Program-made: the position numbers and the translations under genes
Assembly: GCF_016864555.1 (NCBI RefSeq)
Contig: NZ_CP044011.1
Location: forward strand, 1,693,501 to 1,757,500
DNA length: 64,000 nucleotides
Origin: Sinorhizobium sp. BG8
GTDB taxonomy: Bacteria; Pseudomonadota; Alphaproteobacteria; Rhizobiales; Rhizobiaceae
Reading direction: 5' to 3'
The notes under the pieces: generated by a model
What the model saw: only the letters and a program-made list of their open reading frames with translations
Database searches by the model: none
Told to the model about the DNA's origin: nothing
Shown: positions 18,092 through 27,166 of the stretch, one piece after another
Layout of the letters: every line of letters starts with the position of its first letter
How positions within the stretch are numbered: the first letter of the stretch is position 1

Positions 18092-18838
18092 ATGACCAAG
18101 ACTGCCGCGATTTCGGGTATTCTCTTCGACAAGGACGGGACGCTCCTGGACTATGCCAAGAGTTGGGTCCCGGTGAATTACGAGCTGGCGCGGATCGCTG
18201 CCGGCGGCGATGAGGATCTGGCGCGGCGCCTGCTGGTGGCGGGCGGCATGGACCCGGATACCGGTTACGTCCTTCCCGATAGCCTGCTTGCCGCCGGCAA
18301 CACTGTGGAGATCGCCGAGGGCATGGTGGCTGCCGGTGCCACCTTCACGGTGGAGGATCTCTCGGCTCTCTTCGACGGGCTGTTTGCGAACTCCGCGTCC
18401 CTCGCCGTGGCCGTCACGGATCTTTCCCGCTTCTTCGGCGAACTGCGGGCAAGGGGCTATTGGCTCGGCGTTGCCTCGAGCGACAACGAACGCTCGATCC
18501 GGGCCACCGCCCAGAGGTTCGGCTTCGAGAACTACATCGACTACGTAGCGGGCTATGACAGCGGCCACGGCGTGAAGCCGGAACCGGGCATGGTGCTCGG
18601 CTTCTGTGCCGCGACCGGGCTCGAACCGCACGAGATAGCGGTGGTCGGCGACAACAATCACGATCTTCACATGGGGCGCAGCGCCGGCGCCGGCCTGACC
18701 GTCGCAGTGCTGACGGGAACCGGTTCGCGGGAGTCGCTTGCCGCGGCATCGGACTACTGCCTCAACGATATCACCGAGCTCGTGGCCCTGCTGCCGGAGG
18801 CCGGTGCGGCCCGCCCCGTGCCCACCACCGCGGCATAG
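18092..18838 (+). CDS. HAD-family phosphatase, phosphoglycolate phosphatase-like
   Basis: The 248-residue protein is a HAD hydrolase of the Gph/PGP subgroup. FDKDGTLLD gives the nucleophile aspartates near residue 13, GVASSDN motif II near 128, and [13 protein letters not shown] motif IV near 190. The helical cap is inserted after motif I. It sits 11 bases after waaA and 112 before lpxK. A role in LPS is suggested only by position; phosphoglycolate is the default substrate guess. Confidence 0.88.
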   Translation: MTKTAAISGILFDKDGTLLDYAKSWVPVNYELARIAAGGDEDLARRLLVAGGMDPDTGYVLPDSLLAAGNTVEIAEGMVAAGATFTVEDLSALFDGLFANSASLAVAVTDLSRFFGELRARGYWLGVASSDNERSIRATAQRFGFENYIDYVAGYDSGHGVKPEPGMVLGFCAATGLEPHEIAVVGDNNHDLHMGRSAGAGLTVAVLTGTGSRESLAAASDYCLNDITELVALLPEAGAARPVPTTAA

Positions 18839-18950
18839 ATATACAAGCGGTTGCTTTTATGAACGTTTTCGCGTTTCCTGCAGAGGGGCGAGTTTCGGCG
18901 GATCGCGGCCGCGTATGCGGATGAAGCGCGTGAGCCGAGCAGGGGGCGGT

Positions 18951-19991
18951 ATGGTTTCTGAAGCACCACCTTTCTGGTGGACGAAGGCGGATTGGCGTGC
19001 GTGGGCCCTGTGGCCCGTTTCGAGGCTTTACGGGTTTGTCGCGGGTCGCCGGATGCGCAGGGCGAAGCGTGCGGCATTTCCGGTCCCTGTCATCTGCGTC
19101 GGCAATTTCACGGTCGGCGGCGCTGGAAAGACGCCGACGGCGCTGGCGCTGGCACGTGCGGCGAAAGCCCGGGGGCTCAAGCCCGGTTTTCTCAGCCGCG
19201 GCTATGGCGGCTCCCTCGACGTGACGACCGTTGTCGATCCGGCCCACCACTATTCTCGCGCTGTCGGTGACGAGCCGCTGCTGCTTGCACGCGAGGCCCT
19301 CACGGTCATCTCCCGCAAGCGGGCGAAGGGAGCACAGCGTCTGGTGGACGAAGGTGTCGACCTCATCATCATGGACGACGGCTTCCAGAGCGCGCGCCTG
19401 GTTTTTGATTATGCGCTGCTCGTCATCGATACGCATCGTGGACTGGGGAACGGCTATCTCGTTCCGAGCGGTCCGGTCAGGGCCCCGCTTGGCGAGCAGA
19501 TGCGGCAGGCAAGCGCGCTCCTGACGATCGGAGACGGCAAACAGGCGGACCGGCTGGTCCGGCAGGCCGCGCGGGCGGGAAAGCCCGTTCACACGGCAAG
19601 GCTCGTCCCGACTGACGTGGACGATCTCGGGGAGCAGACGGTCATCGCCTGGGCGGGGATCGCGGATCCCGAAAAGTTCTTCCGCACCGTGCGAGAGACG
19701 GGAGCCGATCCCGAGGTAAGGCGCGGGTTCCCGGATCATCACCACCTGTCGGATGACGAGGTGGTCGAACTGCTCGATGTGGCGGATCGGACAGGCTACC
19801 CGATCGTGACGACCGCTAAGGACAGCGTCCGCCTTGCGGGCGGACACGGGCGATCGGAAGAGCTTCGGGAAAAGAGCCGGGTGATCGGCGTGGAAATCCG
19901 CTTCGACGACCCCAAGGCCCCGGGCAAGATCATCGATGCGGCGATTGCCTCGGCCCGCAAGCGCAGGCTGGGGAACGGGTCGACCGGCTGA
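18951..19991 (+). CDS. lpxK: tetraacyldisaccharide 4'-kinase
   Basis: LpxK phosphorylates the 4' position of the lipid A disaccharide at the inner membrane. The 346-residue protein begins [10 protein letters not shown], has a P-loop in [13 protein letters not shown] near residues 50-62, and DDGFQ near residue 145. I chose ATG 18951 because AGGGGG sits 5 bases upstream; earlier in-frame starts would run into the HAD gene. Length agrees with rhizobial LpxK. Confidence 0.96.
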   Translation: MVSEAPPFWWTKADWRAWALWPVSRLYGFVAGRRMRRAKRAAFPVPVICVGNFTVGGAGKTPTALALARAAKARGLKPGFLSRGYGGSLDVTTVVDPAHHYSRAVGDEPLLLAREALTVISRKRAKGAQRLVDEGVDLIIMDDGFQSARLVFDYALLVIDTHRGLGNGYLVPSGPVRAPLGEQMRQASALLTIGDGKQADRLVRQAARAGKPVHTARLVPTDVDDLGEQTVIAWAGIADPEKFFRTVRETGADPEVRRGFPDHHHLSDDEVVELLDVADRTGYPIVTTAKDSVRLAGGHGRSEELREKSRVIGVEIRFDDPKAPGKIIDAAIASARKRRLGNGSTG

Positions 19992-19999
19992 TCGCCGGA

Positions 20000-20230
20000 T
20001 CAGCGCATCTGGGTCGGAAGGATGCCCGCCCGCTTGTCGGCTTCGAAGGAGGCCTTGGCGTCGACATAGGGTTCCTGGCGCGCAACGCTCCAGTAGCGAA
20101 GCTCGTCTATGGGAATGATCTCTCCCGTCATGGCGCAGATCACATGGGAACCGGGCATCAGAATCTGGAAGTCGCCATCGAGATAGCGGATCCGCGCCTC
20201 GCGACCGGGTCCTTCAAAGCGATTCATCAT
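20000..20230 (-). CDS. DUF2093 family small protein
   Basis: This 76-residue soluble protein (MMNRFEGPGREARIRYLDGDF...) matches the alphaproteobacterial family DUF2093. It has an acidic-aromatic core and no membrane helix. It is convergent with lpxK, with only 8 bases between the stops, and lies in the same direction as mutL. The function is unknown. Confidence 0.85.
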   Translation of the reverse strand: MMNRFEGPGREARIRYLDGDFQILMPGSHVICAMTGEIIPIDELRYWSVARQEPYVDAKASFEADKRAGILPTQMR

Positions 20231-20307
20231 GGTTCCAGGCTCCTGCTTTTGCCGTCACAACACGGTCATCCGTGATTACAGCGCCGTCCCGCTGAATTCC
20301 AGCTTTT

Positions 20308-22104
20308 TCAGCTTCGGCCGAAAAGGCGCTCGATGTCTGCGAGCTTGAGCTCGATATAGGTCGGACGGCCGTGATTGCACTGGCCGGATCCGGGCGTCGC
20401 CTCCATCTGGCGCAACAGGGCGTTCATCTCTTCGGGCCGCATGCGCCGGCCCGATCGGACGGAGCCGTGGCAGGCCATCGTCGCCGCCAGATATTCCAGC
20501 CGGTTCTGAAGTCCGTTGGCCGTATCCCATTCGGCCAGTTCGTCGGCGAGTTGCCGGATCAGCCCTACCACATCCATCTCGCCGAGCATGGCAGGGGTCT
20601 CCCGAACCGCCACGGCCCCGGGGCCGAAACGTTCGATCGACAGGCCGAGGCGCCGGAACTCCTCCGAATGGGTCACCAGTCGGTCGCAGTCGTCTTCGGA
20701 AAGGTCGACGATCTCGGGGATCAGTAGCGCCTGGGCAGGCACAGGACGGGCGTGAAGTGCCGTGCGCATCGCCTCGAATACCAGTCGTTCGTGCGCGGCA
20801 TGCTGGTCGACGATGATCAGGCCGTTTTCCGTCTGGGCGAGAATGTAGTTCTCGTGGATCTGGGCGCGCGCTGCCCCGAGCGGATGCGAAACGGCCACGT
20901 CCGCTCCTTGCGACGGCACAGGGGCGGGCTCGGCGCGGGCGGAAGGCTCGATGAAGGTGTCGAAGCGCGCCTGCGGCGGCTCGGCGAAGGTCGTGGGCGT
21001 CGGTTGCGGCTGCACCGGGCGATAGGGCGAGGAGGACATGTCCCACGGCTGCGCCGGCCGGATTGATCCTCCGTGGAAGGCCCGCATCAGTCCGGACGCG
21101 CCGGTCGTCGAGGCGCGGTCGCCGTCGCGGGAAAGCGCCTCGCGCAGGCCGCCGATGATAAGCCCGCGAATGAGGCCCGGATCGCGGAAGCGGACGTCTG
21201 ATTTCGCCGGATGCACGTTCACGTCGACAAGCTCGGGATCCATGTTGATCGCCAGCACCGCCACCGGGTAGCGCCCGTGGGGCACCGTCTCGGCATAGGC
21301 GGCTCTGAGCGCGGACCAGATCAGCTTGTCCTGCACAGGCCGGCCGTTCACAAAGGCGAACTGGTGCAGGCTGTTGCCGCGGTTGAATGTCGGCACGCCG
21401 GCAAAGCCGCTCATCGACACTCCCTCGCGTTCAGCCTCGATCTCGATCGCGTTGTCGCGGAAATCCTTGCCGAGCACCTGGGCGATCCGCGCCAGCCGGT
21501 CGTCTCCGGTCGCCGGAAATTCGAGCGTGCTGCGATCGGGTCCTGAGAGCACGAAGCGAACATGCGGGAAGGCAATCGCCATGCGCCGGACGACGTCGGA
21601 AATTGCCGACGCCTCGGCCTTTTCGGTTTTCAGGAACTTCAGGCGGGCAGGAGTGGCGAAGAACAGGTCGCGCACTTCGACCACCGTGCCGCGGTTTGCG
21701 GCGGCGGGGCGTACGGCCTCCACCTTTCCGCCCGTCACGACGATTTCGGATCCCTCCGTGCTCGCGGCCGTTCGGCTCTGGATCGAAAGCCGGGAGACGG
21801 AGCCGATCGAGGGAAGCGCCTCGCCGCGGAACCCGAGCGTGCGAATGTCGAGAAGGCTGTCGGAAAGCTTCGAGGTGCAATGGCGGCGAACCGCCAGCTC
21901 AAGATCCTGTGGCATCATGCCCGAGCCGTTGTCGGTCACGCGCAGAAGCGTCTTGCCGCCGCCTGCCGTGGCGATCTCGATACGGGTCGCACCGGCGTCG
22001 ATCGCGTTCTCGATCAATTCCTTTGCAGCGCTCGCGGGGCGTTCGATCACCTCGCCGGCGGCAATCTGGTTGATGAGCGTTTCGGAAAGCTGCCTGATGG
22101 TCAT
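20308..22104 (-). CDS. mutL: DNA mismatch repair protein MutL
   Basis: MutL couples mismatch recognition by MutS to strand incision. The 598-residue protein has the GHKL ATPase motifs [20 protein letters not shown] and [10 protein letters not shown] in its first 100 residues, a variable Pro/Ala-rich linker near 330-400, and a C-terminal domain. The C-terminal [12 protein letters not shown] near residue 434-445 fits the DQHA(X)2E(X)4E endonuclease motif of MutL proteins from bacteria without MutH, so this MutL probably nicks DNA itself. Confidence 0.97.
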   Translation of the reverse strand: MTIRQLSETLINQIAAGEVIERPASAAKELIENAIDAGATRIEIATAGGGKTLLRVTDNGSGMMPQDLELAVRRHCTSKLSDSLLDIRTLGFRGEALPSIGSVSRLSIQSRTAASTEGSEIVVTGGKVEAVRPAAANRGTVVEVRDLFFATPARLKFLKTEKAEASAISDVVRRMAIAFPHVRFVLSGPDRSTLEFPATGDDRLARIAQVLGKDFRDNAIEIEAEREGVSMSGFAGVPTFNRGNSLHQFAFVNGRPVQDKLIWSALRAAYAETVPHGRYPVAVLAINMDPELVDVNVHPAKSDVRFRDPGLIRGLIIGGLREALSRDGDRASTTGASGLMRAFHGGSIRPAQPWDMSSSPYRPVQPQPTPTTFAEPPQARFDTFIEPSARAEPAPVPSQGADVAVSHPLGAARAQIHENYILAQTENGLIIVDQHAAHERLVFEAMRTALHARPVPAQALLIPEIVDLSEDDCDRLVTHSEEFRRLGLSIERFGPGAVAVRETPAMLGEMDVVGLIRQLADELAEWDTANGLQNRLEYLAATMACHGSVRSGRRMRPEEMNALLRQMEATPGSGQCNHGRPTYIELKLADIERLFGRS

Positions 22105-22203
22105 CGCCTATTTTCGCGGATTCGCGAACGGCTGCAAAGCCGGAAAAACGAACTATGCCCCGCTTCCTTCCATTTGCACTCGCCGGCAGGCCGTTCAGCC
22201 CAC

Positions 22204-22218
22204 TTAATCAGCTTTTAA
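22204..22218 (+). promoter_or_regulatory. candidate CtrA-binding box upstream of the PAS-REC gene
   Basis: TTAA (22204-22207), seven bases, TTAA (22215-22218) is an exact match to the alphaproteobacterial CtrA consensus TTAA-N7-TTAA. It lies between divergent mutL and the PAS-REC gene, about 220 bases before the latter's start. A TTGACA hexamer follows at 22234, but I do not see a convincing -10 element. Binding is inferred. The rest of the 336-base gap holds no gene I can support. Confidence 0.5.
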
Positions 22219-22440
22219 TCAAATGCTGCGAGTTTGACAGTCTCGCTTGTATGAACACAAGCCGGCCGGCACCCGCCGGTGGACGATTGCAGCGCTGCTG
22301 GCCGCTGTTATCGCGTTGTCCGAACGGCGCCTCGCCGCGCCCGATCAGCATGTGGACGATTGCTGGTATAGATTTTGGACAACGATGCCCGGCACAACGG
22401 TTTAGCGACGTTGCGGCCTGGCCCTACGGGGACTGCAGAC

Positions 22441-24177
22441 ATGAATGATGTAGCGTCGCCCGACGCGAACATCCGCTCTGGAATATTCGAGACGGCGTGC
22501 GATGTTCTCGGCGCGGCCGTGCTCGTCTATGACAACAACGATTGCCTGGTCTTCGCCAGCCGCCAGGTTTCGCGCTATTTCCCGATCAAGGCTGATCTGC
22601 TGAAGCCCGGTGCGCGCCTCCGCGATATTCTGGGATCGATCTTCGACGCCGGGCTCCGCTATGGCATCCCGCCCGAGATGCGCCACAAGATGATCAATCG
22701 CGAGGAGTGGGTCTCGACCCGGATCTCCGCCCACTGGCGCGAGCATCACGAGGCGATCGAAAGGCTTGGCCGCGACCGCTGGATCCATTTCCGCAAGCGC
22801 CGGTTGCCCAATGGTTACAACATATCCACGCTGACCGACGTCTCCGAGCAGAAGAAGCAGGAGGAGCAGTGGCGGTCCGATCTCGACCGGATCGCGCTGA
22901 CGGAGGAAATTCTCCACACCCTGCCGAACCCGCTCGTCATCAAGGACAGAAACCTCGCCTATGTGGCAGCCAACAAGGCCTATTCGGATATCTACGGTAC
23001 GGACTCCGACAGCATTCTCGGCCGAAGCATCTGGGACCTGACGGACGCGGAGAACGCGGAGCGCATCGAACGCGACGACCGCTCGGTACTCGACAGCGGC
23101 GCGCCCATTTCTGTCCGGGAACACATCGTCCGCGTCGACGGATCCGACCTCTACACCATTACCCGCAAGCACCGGATCGGTACGCCGGGCCACTATTTCA
23201 TCGTCACCGTCATGCAGGATGTGAGCGAGCTCGCGGTACCCGACGCCGTGATCGTTGATGGAGAGGTCGTGGTGCGTTCGCCGGAAGGTTTCGTCGAGGC
23301 GCAGAACTGCTTCGACCCCGTCAGGGACGCCGAGAAGCGCATGCTGCGCGAACAGATATCGATCGACGGCGTCGCCAACTTCGCAAACAAGCGTGTGCTG
23401 GTCGCCACGTCGAACCCGAGGGTGGAGGCATTCCTCCTAGGAGAATTGCAGTCCTGCGGCGCCGATTGCTGCGCCGTGCGCAGCATCGTCGAGCACGATG
23501 CGTTCCTCTCCATGGCGGCGGCGCGAGGCGTGAAAGTGGACCTCGTGCTGGTGGACGACAACCTCATCGGCCAGGACGGCGTGCTTCAGAATGCCTATGG
23601 CGTGCCGGTGCGCCTCGTCGCACCCGAGGGCATCGGCCAGGATTTCCTCCGCGCGCTCGCCGAAGAGCATGAGCTCCTGTCAGGCAGCGAACCGCCGATG
23701 GGGGATATCGTGACGCCGATGGGCTTCTCGGACGATTGGTACATCGCGACCGACGTGGACGCATTGACGCCCGGGGCGGTGGGCGACGTCGAAGTCCTCG
23801 TTGCCGAGGACAACCAGATCAACCAGTTCGTCTTCTCGCAGATCCTCGAAGGCATGGGGATCTCGCACCGGATCGCCGAAAATGGCGAGGAAGCCGTCGC
23901 TCTGTGGCGCAAGCACCAGCCGAGGCTTGTCCTGATGGACATCTCGATGCCGGTGAAGGACGGGCTGGATGCCGCGCGCGATATCCGCGAGGCCGAGAAG
24001 GTGCTCGGCACCTATACGCCGATCGTCGCGGTCACGGCCCAGGCGCTCAATGTCGATATGCAGAATTGCATGGATGCCGGCATGGATGACTACATCACCA
24101 AGCCGGTCAGCCCCGACATGGTAGAGACCATCTACCGCCGTCACGTTCTCGAAAAGTCAAGGAAATCTGTCGCCTGA
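22441..24177 (+). CDS. PAS-PAS-REC-REC signalling protein without a kinase domain
   Basis: This 578-residue soluble protein starts with two PAS-like sensor regions (about 10-130 and 155-275). Next comes a degenerate receiver (about 317-430) in which the acidic pocket DD is replaced by ATS (VLVATSN) while Asp372 remains. It ends in a canonical receiver (about 450-570) with VLVAEDNQINQ, phospho-acceptor Asp500 in LVLMDISMPVKDG, and the conserved Lys in YITKPV. I see no dimerisation H-box or HATPase region between the PAS and REC parts, so it must receive phosphate from a separate kinase. ATG 22441 is the first residue of the conserved part. It precedes a GGDEF-EAL gene in the same direction. 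Confidence 0.88.
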   Translation: MNDVASPDANIRSGIFETACDVLGAAVLVYDNNDCLVFASRQVSRYFPIKADLLKPGARLRDILGSIFDAGLRYGIPPEMRHKMINREEWVSTRISAHWREHHEAIERLGRDRWIHFRKRRLPNGYNISTLTDVSEQKKQEEQWRSDLDRIALTEEILHTLPNPLVIKDRNLAYVAANKAYSDIYGTDSDSILGRSIWDLTDAENAERIERDDRSVLDSGAPISVREHIVRVDGSDLYTITRKHRIGTPGHYFIVTVMQDVSELAVPDAVIVDGEVVVRSPEGFVEAQNCFDPVRDAEKRMLREQISIDGVANFANKRVLVATSNPRVEAFLLGELQSCGADCCAVRSIVEHDAFLSMAAARGVKVDLVLVDDNLIGQDGVLQNAYGVPVRLVAPEGIGQDFLRALAEEHELLSGSEPPMGDIVTPMGFSDDWYIATDVDALTPGAVGDVEVLVAEDNQINQFVFSQILEGMGISHRIAENGEEAVALWRKHQPRLVLMDISMPVKDGLDAARDIREAEKVLGTYTPIVAVTAQALNVDMQNCMDAGMDDYITKPVSPDMVETIYRRHVLEKSRKSVA

Positions 24178-24318
24178 CACGTCCGATGGCTGTCAACTCC
24201 CTACTATTGGGGATGATTCTAGGGCAAAGGTTACGGTGCACTGATATGCATTTGTTAACAGTCATGCATCACTGTTGGGCCATTGCCGGAAGTTAGGTTC
24301 AAGGTCAGGAATTCATTG

Positions 24319-25668
24319 ATGAAGTCTGCAGAGCATCCGACGCTGGAAGTCTCCCAGCACGACCTGCACGCGATGGCCTATACCGACCCGCTGACCGGCC
24401 TCGGAAACACGTATCGGCTGCGTGACAAGGTCCGGCAGATTGCCGCGGAGCGCGCCGAGGATCCTGCCCCTTTCACCGTCGGTATCGCAAATCTCGACGG
24501 CTTCAAGCCCATCAATGATCTCTTCGGTCCGCAGGCCGGGGACGAGATCCTGTGCCAGGTCGCACACCGCCTGAAAGCCTGCATTCCCGACGGAGCCACG
24601 GTAACCCGCCACGGCGGTGACGAATTCGCCTTCGTCCTGCCCCTGGTCTTCGAGCGCAAGGGCGCCGAGAAGATCGGACAGATGCTGAAAGAGGTGCTGT
24701 CGGCGCCCTTCGATCTCGGCGACCGCAACGTCCGTCTTTCGGCATCCTTCGGCTTTGCGATCTATCCCTTCGCGGGCGAGGAGTTCGCCGACATCCTGAA
24801 GAGCGCCGACACCGCGCTCTACCGCTCGAAGCGCCGCGGCCGTGGACAGATCACGGTCTATTCCCAGGAAATAGCGCAGGAGATGAAGCGCGCGACGCAC
24901 CTTGAGCAGGCACTGCGCAACGCCATCATCGCCAACGAGGTCGATGTGCATTTCCAGCCCATCGTCAGCCTCCGCAACGACACGGTCGTAGGTTTCGAGG
25001 CGCTCGCGCGCTGGTGCGATGCTGATCTCGGCTACGTGTCGCCGGCGACCTTCGTTCCGCTGGCCGAGGAGCGAGGCTTCATCGATGCCCTCTCTGACAC
25101 CCTGTTGAGAAGGGCGGCGGAAGCAGCACTCTCCTGGCCGAAGGAACTGTTCCTCTCCTTCAACCTCTCCTCGGCGCAGCTGATGGATCCGAAAACGAGC
25201 TTCAATACACTCGCCATTCTCAATCGCGTCGGGCTGGACCCGCGGCGGCTGGAGTTGGAGATCACGGAAACGGCTGTGATGACGGATGCGGACACGGCGC
25301 AGAAGATCGTTACCGAGCTCAGGGCCGCGGGCGTGCGCATTTCGCTGGATGACTTCGGCACCGGCCAGTCGAGCCTCGGCCGGCTTCGAGACTTCTCCTT
25401 CGACAAGGTCAAGATCGACCGCGCCTTCGTCTCCCGCATTTCGAACGACAAGGCCTCCGAGCATATCATCAAGGCGATCGTCGCCATGTGCGAGGGGCTC
25501 GACCTCGAGGTCGTCGCCGAGGGTATCGAGGATTTCGCCGAGGCGCTGAAGCTCAAGGCTCTCGGTTGCGGCATGGGGCAGGGCTATTTCTACGGAAAGC
25601 CGGCCGATGCCGTGGCGACCATGCGCTATCTCAACGAGAAGTACGTTTCGCTTTTCCCCAGTCCATGA
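24319..25668 (+). CDS. GGDEF-EAL dual-domain cyclic di-GMP enzyme
   Basis: The 449-residue cytosolic protein has a GGDEF domain (about 15-180, signature RHGGDEF) and an EAL domain (about 195-445, with FEALARW, EITET, DDFGTG, KIDR and EGIED), all apparently intact. It could therefore make and hydrolyse cyclic di-GMP. The RxxD inhibitory site is not present before GGDEF. There is no PAS, REC or membrane segment, so input is likely from protein partners. ATG 24319 follows a CAGGAA. The 140-base gap before it contains TGTTAACA (24253-24260) between two ATGCAT repeats, possible regulatory sites. Confidence 0.92.
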   Translation: MKSAEHPTLEVSQHDLHAMAYTDPLTGLGNTYRLRDKVRQIAAERAEDPAPFTVGIANLDGFKPINDLFGPQAGDEILCQVAHRLKACIPDGATVTRHGGDEFAFVLPLVFERKGAEKIGQMLKEVLSAPFDLGDRNVRLSASFGFAIYPFAGEEFADILKSADTALYRSKRRGRGQITVYSQEIAQEMKRATHLEQALRNAIIANEVDVHFQPIVSLRNDTVVGFEALARWCDADLGYVSPATFVPLAEERGFIDALSDTLLRRAAEAALSWPKELFLSFNLSSAQLMDPKTSFNTLAILNRVGLDPRRLELEITETAVMTDADTAQKIVTELRAAGVRISLDDFGTGQSSLGRLRDFSFDKVKIDRAFVSRISNDKASEHIIKAIVAMCEGLDLEVVAEGIEDFAEALKLKALGCGMGQGYFYGKPADAVATMRYLNEKYVSLFPSP

Positions 25669-25744
25669 CGGGTTGATTTCGTAACGTCATGGTTGTAGCG
25701 TTTCGCGACGCTTTACCAATAGTTCATCTTGTGTATTAGTCGAT

Positions 25745-25756
25745 CCGAAATTTCGG
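25745..25756. promoter_or_regulatory. palindrome upstream of the PilZ gene
   Basis: CCGAAATTTCGG is a perfect 12-base palindrome, 42 bases before the PilZ start codon and in the only gap between the GGDEF-EAL and PilZ genes. Its position suits an operator. No regulator can be named from sequence. Confidence 0.3.
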
Positions 25757-25798
25757 TACGCTATTCTGTCCCCGTTGCTCTTCATTCTCGGGGAACAG

Positions 25799-26143
25799 AT
25801 GACGACGCAAAACAAGCAACAGACGCCCTTCTACCGCGCGAGCACGCGCTCGAAGGTTCGCATTTTTGGTACGTTGAAGGTTATGGCGCAGACGACCCGC
25901 GTTCGGGTCGTCGATCTATCGGCCGAGGGCATGGCCCTTGACCTCGAACATCCGCTGAGACTTCTCTCCGGACAACGGGTGGAAGTCCAAACGGAGGAAC
26001 TCGGCAAGCTGGAAGGCACCGTCCGCTGGTACAACAACGGCCGGCTCGGCATCCAGTACAAGCTGAACACCAACGCGTTGGCGCAGGTATCGTCCTACTT
26101 CCGCTTTTTCCACGAGGAAGTGACGCCCGTCCTGCGCGGTTGA
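25799..26143 (+). CDS. PilZ-domain cyclic di-GMP receptor
   Basis: The 114-residue protein is a stand-alone PilZ domain. Both binding motifs are present: RASTR (RxxxR) near residues 13-17 and DLSAEG (DxSxxG) near 39-44, so it should bind cyclic di-GMP. ATG 25799 follows GGGGAAC; a TTG at 25775 is less likely. It lies 131 bases after a GGDEF-EAL gene, a natural source of its ligand. Its last 49 bases overlap the end of the convergent LysR gene. Confidence 0.9.
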   Translation: MTTQNKQQTPFYRASTRSKVRIFGTLKVMAQTTRVRVVDLSAEGMALDLEHPLRLLSGQRVEVQTEELGKLEGTVRWYNNGRLGIQYKLNTNALAQVSSYFRFFHEEVTPVLRG

Positions 26144-27075
26144 TAGTCCGCATCCGGGCGGCTCGTTGCCGCCTGGCCCTCTTGCAGCAGCCAGTCGCGC
26201 ACCCGCCGCGCCTGGCTGCTCAGTTCCCGCGAACGGGGCCAGACGACGTGGAACGCCATGCTCGTCTTCAGCACATGTCCTCCCACACGCACCAGCGCCC
26301 CTGACCGGACCTGCCCCTCGATGAGGTGCTCCCATCCGAGCGCGATGCCTTCCCCCGCAAGCACCGCCTGGATCACCAGCACGTAGTCATTGATCGAAAG
26401 CCGCCGGGAATGCCCCGGATAGCGCAGTCCCGCGCTCGCGAACCATTCCGGCCAGTCGCAGGCCTCGCGAACGGGTTCCTCCAGATGGATCAGCGGCAGG
26501 TCAAGTAGGTGCTCCGGCGTCTGCGGCATGCCGTGGATCTCGATGAAGGCCGGGCTTGCGACGGCGCTGATCACCTCCGGGGCGAGCAAGGCCGAGTGAT
26601 AGCGCGGCCACTGCGCCGGATCGCCGCCACGCACGCCGAGCGGTATCGGTTCTTCGTCGAGATCGAGGTCGCGCACGCTCGTCTGTATCCTGAGGTCGAT
26701 ATCGGGCAGGTCCTCGCGCATTCGCGCGAGCCGCGGCAGCATCCACATCGAGGCAAAGGAAGTCGAGGCAGCAAGCGTCACGATAGCTTCGCGCCCCTTC
26801 GCACGGATCTGTTCGGCCGATTTCTGGATGCGCGACAGGCCGATCGCCACATCGGTGTGGAAACGCTCGCCTGCCTCCGTCAATTTGACCGCCTTATGGA
26901 CGCGGTGGAAGAGCGGTGCGCCGAGCTGTTCCTCGAGGCTGCGGATCGCATAGGAAACCGCAGCCTGTGTCATGCCCAGCTCGTGGGCTGCGCGCGTGAA
27001 ATTCTGATGGCGCCCGGCAGCCTCGAAAATGACGAGGCTTGTGGCGGATGGCAGCAGGCGGCGAAGGGTTTCCAT
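26095..27075 (-). CDS. LysR-family transcriptional regulator (GcvA-like)
   Basis: The 326-residue protein has an N-terminal winged helix-turn-helix (FTRAAHELGMTQAAVSYAIRSLE starts near residue 26) and a C-terminal effector-binding domain of GcvA type. It is divergent from the MttB-family gene, with 91 bases between the start codons, and so probably controls it in response to a methylated amine or related metabolite. The C-terminal 15 residues are Arg/Lys-rich and are encoded in the 49-base overlap with the PilZ gene. Confidence 0.92.
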   Translation of the reverse strand: METLRRLLPSATSLVIFEAAGRHQNFTRAAHELGMTQAAVSYAIRSLEEQLGAPLFHRVHKAVKLTEAGERFHTDVAIGLSRIQKSAEQIRAKGREAIVTLAASTSFASMWMLPRLARMREDLPDIDLRIQTSVRDLDLDEEPIPLGVRGGDPAQWPRYHSALLAPEVISAVASPAFIEIHGMPQTPEHLLDLPLIHLEEPVREACDWPEWFASAGLRYPGHSRRLSINDYVLVIQAVLAGEGIALGWEHLIEGQVRSGALVRVGGHVLKTSMAFHVVWPRSRELSSQARRVRDWLLQEGQAATSRPDADYQPRRTGVTSSWKKRK

Positions 27076-27088
27076 AAGGCCAGCTTAT
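27074..27088. promoter_or_regulatory. LysR-type box in the divergent promoter
   Basis: ATAAG-GCCAG-CTTAT is a 15-base dyad that contains the T-N11-A pattern of LysR-type boxes. It overlaps the LysR start codon, which would suit autoregulation. Whether mttB is controlled from the same site is unknown. Confidence 0.45.
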
Positions 27089-27166
27089 ATCAAACCCAAA
27101 ATCTTTCCATCGTTACAGGTCGCCGATTTCGATCTAGCGTTACCCGTGATTATGGGGAGAACGATC

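Noticed and set aside
20261-20274. CACGG-TCAT-CCGTG hairpin between DUF2093 and mutL
   Set aside because: Only five base pairs with no T run; too weak to call.
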